Assembly (NCBI RefSeq): GCF_023657595.1
Contig: NZ_CP098323.1
Location: 1,698,001-1,762,000, forward strand
Source: Cytobacillus firmus
GTDB taxonomy: Bacteria > Bacillota > Bacilli > Bacillales > Cytobacillaceae
Direction: 5' to 3'
Length of the DNA stretch: 64,000 bases
Positions 59,329 through 64,000 of this stretch are shown here, piece by piece; positions within the stretch are counted from its first letter, which is position 1, and every line of letters starts with the position of its first letter. A model generated the notes under the pieces. It saw only the letters and a program-made list of their open reading frames with translations, did no database searches and was not told where the DNA came from. Both the position numbers and the translations under genes were made by a program.

Positions 59329-59461
59329 TTGAAGTTGCCGTCCAAATATGATATGATACTTTTTGTGACTTAGGCTGAACTTGTTCAGTTTACGTCTGAT
59401 AAAGATGTTCCGCTGCAAACATAAGTTGTGCAAGAGCGTCTGTTGAGAGGAGTTGAAAACG
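59329..59461 (+). promoter_or_regulatory. rplS promoter and leader
   Basis: TTGAAG (59329-59334) and TATGAT (59352-59357) are 17 bases apart, right after the trmD stop. A ~95-base leader follows, with CTGAAC-TT-GTTCAG near 59374 and a further GCAAAC-ATAA-GTT pairing near 59415. An L19 leader that autoregulates rplS has been described in Bacillus; position and size fit, but I cannot confirm the match by eye. Confidence 0.5.
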
Positions 59462-59806
59462 ATGCAAAAGTTAATTGAAGAAATCACAAAAGAACAACTT
59501 CGTACTGACCTTCCGTCTTTCCGTCCTGGTGATACTGTACGTGTACACGTAAGTATTGTTGAGGGAACTCGTGAGCGTGTTCAGGTATACGAAGGTGTTG
59601 TGATTAAGCGTCGTGGTGGTGGAATCAGCGAAACTTTCACAGTTCGTAAGATTTCTTACGGTGTAGGCGTTGAGCGTACATTCCCTGTGCACACACCTAA
59701 GATTGCGAAGCTTGAAGTTATCCGCCGCGGTAAAGTCCGCCGTGCGAAACTTTACTACCTGCGTAACCTTCGCGGTAAAAAAGCTCGTATCAAAGAAATC
59801 CGATAA
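59462..59806 (+). CDS. rplS: 50S ribosomal protein L19
   Basis: L19 (114 residues) sits at the 30S-50S interface. The sequence begins [20 protein letters not shown], followed by [10 protein letters not shown] and [19 protein letters not shown], a full family match. ATG 59462 follows GAGAGGAGTTGAAAACG; a TTG three codons earlier is less likely. It has its own promoter. A diverged family A repeat begins a few bases after its stop, ahead of the terminator at 60000. Confidence 0.97.
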   Translation: MQKLIEEITKEQLRTDLPSFRPGDTVRVHVSIVEGTRERVQVYEGVVIKRRGGGISETFTVRKISYGVGVERTFPVHTPKIAKLEVIRRGKVRRAKLYYLRNLRGKKARIKEIR

Positions 59807-59812
59807 TAAAAT

Positions 59813-59993
59813 GAAAAGCGAAAGCGCCACAAATGATCGTCGACAACAACCGCCACGTCCTGTGGCGAACGTCGACGTCAGCACATCCTGTGCAGGTCCA
59901 ACAAGCATAAGACGAATTACGCAGAAGGCGTTAGCCTCTGGAGTGATTTGGCTTATGACCTCGAGGGGCTGAGCGCTGCAGCTGGACAAATGA
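59813..59993. repeat. Diverged family A repeat, inverted
   Basis: Read in reverse it matches family A: GAAAAGCGAAAGCGCC, ACAAGCATAAGACGA, GCGTT, then GGCTTATGACCTCGAGGGGC and CAGCTGGACA in order. It carries an extra segment with GCCACGTCCTGTGGC, GTCGAC and GCACATCCTGTGC palindromes not found in the 123-base copies. It lies between rplS and its terminator. Confidence 0.78.
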
Positions 59994-59999
59994 GAGAAA

Positions 60000-60034
60000 G
60001 AAGGAGCTTGTTCAATCAAGCTCCTTTTTCTTTC
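60000..60034 (+). terminator. Intrinsic terminator after rplS
   Basis: AAGGAGCTTG (60001-60010) pairs with CAAGCTCCTT (60017-60026) over a six-base loop, followed by TTTCTTTC. The gap to lepB (60035-60189) is AT-rich with no clear promoter. Confidence 0.9.
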
Positions 60035-60189
60035 ATGAAATAGTAAAGTACAAATAATATTACATAAATGTTAAATAATATAAAAATAAGATTCCCATCG
60101 TGTTTATTAAGAAGAATTTTTGTAAAATAAGTAAGACAACACTTTCCATAGCAGATTTGTTATGGGTTAGAAGAATGGTGGGGGATTTA

Positions 60190-60741
60190 ATGGCAAAAAA
60201 GAAAAATGAATTGTGGGAATGGACAAAAGCTCTTGTAATCGCAGTTCTGTTAGCGGCAGTCATAAGATATTTCTTATTTGCTCCAATTGTGGTTGATGGC
60301 TTGTCCATGATGCCAACATTGCATGACCAGGACCGGATGATTGTGAATAAATTCAGCTATAAAATTGGTGAGCCGGAGCGCTTTGACATTATTGTGTTCC
60401 ATGCACCTGAAAACAAAGATTACATCAAACGAGTAATTGGCCTTCCGGGAGACAAGATTGAATATAAAGATGATACTCTTTATGTTAACGGAAAAGCTTA
60501 TGAGGAGCCTTATCTGGATGAATATAAGAAACAGGTAATCGATGGGCCTTTGACAGAGCCATTTACTTTAAAGGAAAAGATCGGACAGGAAACAGTTCCT
60601 GAAGGGCATTTGTTTGTAATGGGCGACAACCGACGCTTCAGCAAGGACAGCCGACATATTGGCCCTGTTGCAATGGAAGAAGTACTCGGCGATGCAGGAG
60701 TAATATACTGGCCAATAGAGGATATTCGCATCGTTGATTGA
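60190..60741 (+). CDS. lepB: Type I signal peptidase
   Basis: The 183-residue membrane protease cuts signal peptides of exported proteins. One N-terminal helix (about 13-31) anchors it; the catalytic Ser39 is in DGLSMMPTL and Lys80 in [12 protein letters not shown], and [12 protein letters not shown] is box E. It is the single-helix SipS/SipT type (about 180 residues). A frame reaching 60100 is open, but ATG 60190 gives the typical start ([11 protein letters not shown]). In B. subtilis no signal peptidase lies between rplS and rbgA, although some relatives have it here. Confidence 0.95.
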   Translation: MAKKKNELWEWTKALVIAVLLAAVIRYFLFAPIVVDGLSMMPTLHDQDRMIVNKFSYKIGEPERFDIIVFHAPENKDYIKRVIGLPGDKIEYKDDTLYVNGKAYEEPYLDEYKKQVIDGPLTEPFTLKEKIGQETVPEGHLFVMGDNRRFSKDSRHIGPVAMEEVLGDAGVIYWPIEDIRIVD

Positions 60742-60785
60742 CGATTGTTTGTTATATAAATACATATTGGATGGAGGTGCCGGGT

Positions 60786-61658
60786 GTGACAATCCAGTGG
60801 TTTCCCGGCCATATGGCGAAGGCCAGAAGGCAGGTTACAGAAAAATTAAAACTGGTTGATATCATCTTTGAGCTCGTTGATGCAAGGATTCCTTATTCAT
60901 CACGAAATCCGATGATCGATGAAATCATTCAGCACAAACCCCGGCTTGTTTTGTTGAATAAAGCTGACATGGCTGATAAAGAAGCGACGAAGAAGTGGAT
61001 CAGGCATTTTGAAAATAAGGGCATAAGAGCGCTTGCGATAAACTCACAAGCCGGACAAGGCATGAAAGAAATCGTCTCCGCATCTCAGGAAATCCTTCAG
61101 GAGAAATTCGATCGAATGAGAGCGAAAGGTGTCAAGCCAAGGGCAATTCGGGCAATGATTGTTGGTATTCCGAACGCCGGAAAATCCACACTTATCAATC
61201 GCCTTGCCAAAAAGAATATTGCAAAGACAGGAAATACTCCCGGCGTTACAAAAGCCCAGCAGTGGATAAAGGTAGGGAAAGAGCTGGAGCTGCTCGATAC
61301 CCCGGGAATTTTATGGCCAAAATTCGAAGATCAGGAAGTGGGACTTAAGCTTGCTCTGACAGGAGCGATCAAGGATACTATCTTAAATCTCCAGGATGTT
61401 GCAATATATGCCCTGCGCTTTCTCGGCGACAGATATCCGGATCGTTTGAATGACCGCTACCATATCGAAGAAATCCCGGAAGATATCGTTGAAGTCTTTG
61501 ATAAAATCGGCAGGCTGCGCGGCTGCCTGATGGGCGGCGGCGAAATTGATTATGATAAAGTAACAGAGCTGGTAATCAGGGAATTCCGTTCTGAAAAAAT
61601 GGGACCAGTTACATTGGAGCTGCCGGAGGAAATGGCAGTGCGGAATGAAGCTGAATAA
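60786..61658 (+). CDS. rbgA: 50S assembly GTPase RbgA
   Basis: RbgA (290 residues, YlqF) is needed for late 50S assembly (uptake of L16, L27, L36). The circularly permuted GTPase runs G4 (NKAD), G1 (GIPNAGKST), G3 (DTPG), and the C-terminal ANTAR-like domain binds rRNA. The start is GTG 60786, eight bases after GGAGG, giving [15 protein letters not shown] as in homologues; the frame opens 16 codons earlier. A terminator follows. Confidence 0.96.
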   Translation: MTIQWFPGHMAKARRQVTEKLKLVDIIFELVDARIPYSSRNPMIDEIIQHKPRLVLLNKADMADKEATKKWIRHFENKGIRALAINSQAGQGMKEIVSASQEILQEKFDRMRAKGVKPRAIRAMIVGIPNAGKSTLINRLAKKNIAKTGNTPGVTKAQQWIKVGKELELLDTPGILWPKFEDQEVGLKLALTGAIKDTILNLQDVAIYALRFLGDRYPDRLNDRYHIEEIPEDIVEVFDKIGRLRGCLMGGGEIDYDKVTELVIREFRSEKMGPVTLELPEEMAVRNEAE

Positions 61659-61670
61659 TTTTAATGAAGA

Positions 61671-61700
61671 CCTTCTGTTCGCAGAAGGCCTTTATTTTTT
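61671..61700 (+). terminator. Intrinsic terminator after rbgA
   Basis: CCTTCTG (61671-61677) pairs with CAGAAGG (61682-61688) over a TTCG loop, followed by CCTTTATTTTTT. Confidence 0.88.
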
Positions 61701-61744
61701 GGCAGAAATGCCGATACATAGATTAGAATGAGAAGGTGAAAAAT

Positions 61745-62512
61745 ATGGAAAAGTTAACCATTCGCCAAATAGAAGAAAAGATGAAAACAATTGAGTTAGA
61801 GGATGATCCGTTCCTTCAATCAATCAAACAGGATGACAGAAAAGGCGTGCAGCAGCTTTTGGCAAAATGGCATTCACGTCAGCTGCTACAAAAGAAAATA
61901 TATGAGAAGCATAAAGAAATGACCAGGTATGAATGTCAGTACAGAAGCCAGGGTTTTCAATTAATTGCCGGAATAGATGAAGTCGGCAGAGGGCCGCTTG
62001 CGGGGCCGGTGGTAGCTGCAGCAGTTATTTTGCCTGAAAACTTTTATCTGCCGGGATTAGATGATTCAAAAAAAGTGCCTGAACAAAAAAGAGCAGAATA
62101 TTATGAAATCATTAACGCTGAGGCCGAGGCGGTCAGCGTTGGGATCATCGAATCAGATGAAATCGACCGCATCAATATTTTTGAAGCGACAAAAAAGGCA
62201 ATGCTGTCAGCGATTGAAGGCCTGAATCCAAAACCGGACTTCCTGCTTGTAGATGCCGTAAAACTTTTAACACCTTATCCAATGGAAGCAATCATTAAGG
62301 GAGATGGCAAAAGCGTAACGATTGCTGCAGCCTCGATCATAGCCAAGGTTACAAGAGACAGAATGATGGCTGAAATAGGCAAAGAGTTTCCACAGTATGG
62401 ATTCGGGAAAAATATGGGGTATGGGACTAAGGAGCATCTTGAAGCGATAACACTTCATGGAATTACGCCTTATCACCGGAAAAGCTTTGCGCCAATAAAA
62501 GATTCTTATTGA
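61745..62512 (+). CDS. rnhB: Ribonuclease HII
   Basis: RNase HII (255 residues) removes single ribonucleotides and RNA primers from DNA. The catalytic acids are seen in IAGIDEVGRGPLAGPVV (Asp-Glu near residue 77), GLDDSKK (Asp) and LLVDA (Asp). The N-terminal ~70 residues form the extra helical domain of Bacillus RNase HII. ATG 61745 follows AGAAGGTG; a GTG three codons upstream is inside the binding site. It is 21 bases ahead of the next gene. Confidence 0.96.
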   Translation: MEKLTIRQIEEKMKTIELEDDPFLQSIKQDDRKGVQQLLAKWHSRQLLQKKIYEKHKEMTRYECQYRSQGFQLIAGIDEVGRGPLAGPVVAAAVILPENFYLPGLDDSKKVPEQKRAEYYEIINAEAEAVSVGIIESDEIDRINIFEATKKAMLSAIEGLNPKPDFLLVDAVKLLTPYPMEAIIKGDGKSVTIAAASIIAKVTRDRMMAEIGKEFPQYGFGKNMGYGTKEHLEAITLHGITPYHRKSFAPIKDSY

Positions 62513-62533
62513 AATAGAATAGAAGGTGAAGAT

Positions 62534-64000
62534 ATGAAGCCGTCTGAAATAATTCAAAAAATCATAAGGCATGACCAGAGCAATGCAGGAAAGACGGCTG
62601 CGCTCAGGCCAGGGCAAATTGTCAGCGGAAAAGTAGCAAAGCTATTTCCTAATCAGACGGCAGAGGTGCAGATCGGGACACATAAAGTGATTGCGCAGCT
62701 TGAAACCCCTTTGTCAGCGGACAATAGATATTGGTTCAGAGTAGAACCTGGTGATGGACTGCTGCGCTTAAGAGTTATGGAATCTGTAAACATCCAAAGT
62801 AAAGGAACTCCTGCTGAAAGCCTTTTAAGTCAGCTGGGAATGAAGTTGTCCCGGGAAAATCAAATGCTGATTCAATATTTTCTTAAGGAGCAGCTGCCGA
62901 TTACAGGTGAAACTTTAAGAATGGCATCGGAATGGATCATCTATGAAAGCAAATCTGCAGCAGAAGGCCTGAGGACGGTAAAAGAGATGATATTAAGGCA
63001 GCTTCCCTTTTCGAAGGATGTTTATTCAGCTCTATCCTCAGTCTTAAACGGTGACTCTCTTTCTTCGATTATGGGAGAATTACAGGATGAGTTAAAGAGA
63101 GCCGATTTATCATCCAAAGGGCAGCAAATATACTCCCTGCTGGGGGTTATGACAAAGACTTCTAGGGACAAACTTGGCCAGCAGGCAGTAGTCGGACTGT
63201 TTTCAGAGTGGCTGAATGCAAAAGATCAGGCAGGGTCCCTCTCAGCTTTCCAGCTCCTGAAAGCAGCGGGGATGTTTCCGGGTGAAGCTGACGAGGGTGC
63301 TGTCATAAAACAGCTTATTGAGGACGGCGTGCAAAATAAACCGATTATTCAAACGCTGAGTGAACTTCTGAAAACAAGCGAATCAGGGAACAGGCAGCAA
63401 TTTATATTGAATTTGGCCAAACTCAATGGAGTTATCGCAGAAAGTTCGAAAAACAGAGGACAAGCTCAAGCTCTACAAAACTTACTCAATGATTTTCGAA
63501 ATGGAAGTATATCTTTTCCTGCAGAAAAAAATATACTTCACACCGTTTTTAAATCGGCCCTATCTCTTACAATTAATGATGATATAGAACATTTAGTAGA
63601 TGGAGACAAGTTCAGGCTGGCTGCTGTTCAGGCGGGGAAATTATTGGGCGGTGAAAAACCCTTCGCTGCAGCTGCACTCGGCCCTCAGGAAATCACAATG
63701 CTGGAAGAGATGAGAAATAGCCTGCGTCCCGAATCTCATTTCCCATATGATCAGCGTAATATACATAGTGAGTTAAAGAGAATAATCACAGCATTAGGGT
63801 TTTCTCATGAACATGACGTCCTAAAGTTATTAAAACAGAATGATGATGGAGCCGTCAAAAATCTGGATGCTCTCAAACCGCTTCTGATGGGCTTCTTAAC
63901 CGAAGAACCTGCACATGCAGCTAAAGATGCAGCGGAACGGCTGCTGCATAAAATAACCGGCTTTCAGGCTCTCTCACAGGAATCAGGGCCATTGCAGCAC
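62534..64000 (+). CDS. ylqG: YlqG-like protein, 5' part
   Basis: A gene opens at ATG 62534 after AGAAGGTGAAGAT and stays open for 489 codons to the window edge; its 3' end is missing. The translation begins MKPSEIIQKIIRHDQS and shows few cysteines, no signal peptide and many short amphipathic helices. By place (after rnhB) it matches B. subtilis ylqG, a large protein of unknown function. I see no catalytic motif. The N-terminal ~90 residues (GQIVSGKVAKLFPNQTAEVQ onward) look like a small beta domain ahead of a helical body. Confidence 0.82.
   Translation, partial: MKPSEIIQKIIRHDQSNAGKTAALRPGQIVSGKVAKLFPNQTAEVQIGTHKVIAQLETPLSADNRYWFRVEPGDGLLRLRVMESVNIQSKGTPAESLLSQLGMKLSRENQMLIQYFLKEQLPITGETLRMASEWIIYESKSAAEGLRTVKEMILRQLPFSKDVYSALSSVLNGDSLSSIMGELQDELKRADLSSKGQQIYSLLGVMTKTSRDKLGQQAVVGLFSEWLNAKDQAGSLSAFQLLKAAGMFPGEADEGAVIKQLIEDGVQNKPIIQTLSELLKTSESGNRQQFILNLAKLNGVIAESSKNRGQAQALQNLLNDFRNGSISFPAEKNILHTVFKSALSLTINDDIEHLVDGDKFRLAAVQAGKLLGGEKPFAAAALGPQEITMLEEMRNSLRPESHFPYDQRNIHSELKRIITALGFSHEHDVLKLLKQNDDGAVKNLDALKPLLMGFLTEEPAHAAKDAAERLLHKITGFQALSQESGPLQH

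Overview
The window is a stretch of conserved chromosomal backbone from a low-GC, Gram-positive, endospore-forming member of the Bacillaceae. The evidence is the gene order, the strong AGGAGG-type ribosome binding sites, spoVM, remA, prpC-prkC and FapR-controlled lipid genes. The order follows the Bacillus subtilis pyr-ylo-ylq region almost gene for gene. The dispersed intergenic repeats look like those of the Cytobacillus/Mesobacillus type, but I cannot name a species from sequence alone.

Layout. 1-6.3 kb: end of the pyrimidine operon (carA tail, carB, pyrK, pyrD, pyrF, pyrE), closed by a bidirectional terminator. 6.4-8.1 kb, minus strand: rqcH, the ribosome quality control factor. 8.2-8.4 kb: tandem intergenic repeats. 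8.6-11.3 kb: a calcium P-type ATPase. 11.5-13.5 kb: yicC-like RNase, remA, gmk, rpoZ. 13.7-26.5 kb: coaBC, priA, def, fmt, rsmB, rlmN, prpC, prkC, rsgA, rpe, thiN, a mostly overlapping run linking DNA restart, translation initiation, RNA methylation and Ser/Thr signalling. 26.7-27.1 kb: spoVM (26 codons) and the oppositely oriented rpmB. 27.3-31.9 kb: promoter and long leader, asp23-like yloU, fakA, recG. 31.9-35.6 kb: FapR box, fapR, plsX, fabD, fabG, acpP. 35.9-41.6 kb: rnc, smc, ftsY.

The main departure from the usual order lies between ftsY and ylxM-ffh, which normally adjoin. About 12.6 kb (41.9-54.5 kb) hold an eight-gene cluster: an exported GATase-like membrane protein, an ABC-2 ATPase and permease, a membrane protein with a long charged coiled coil and a Gly-Ser linker, a MoxR AAA+ ATPase, a DUF58 protein and two membrane-anchored von Willebrand A proteins. 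A near-perfect palindrome sits in its upstream region and a mosaic repeat splits it into two halves. It resembles the MoxR-vWA (Bat-like) systems whose substrates are mostly unknown, and it is the best candidate here for an under-described system. 54.8-64 kb returns to backbone: ylxM, ffh, rpsP, khpA, ylqD, rimM, trmD, rplS, lepB, rbgA, rnhB and the start of ylqG.

Three families of dispersed repeats occupy the intergenic gaps. Several copies begin within a few bases of a stop codon, and two copies carry extra modules relative to their siblings. Three leaders or structured intergenic regions (before yloU, rnc and rplS) also deserve attention. I saw no prophage, insertion sequence with a transposase, CRISPR array, rRNA or tRNA.
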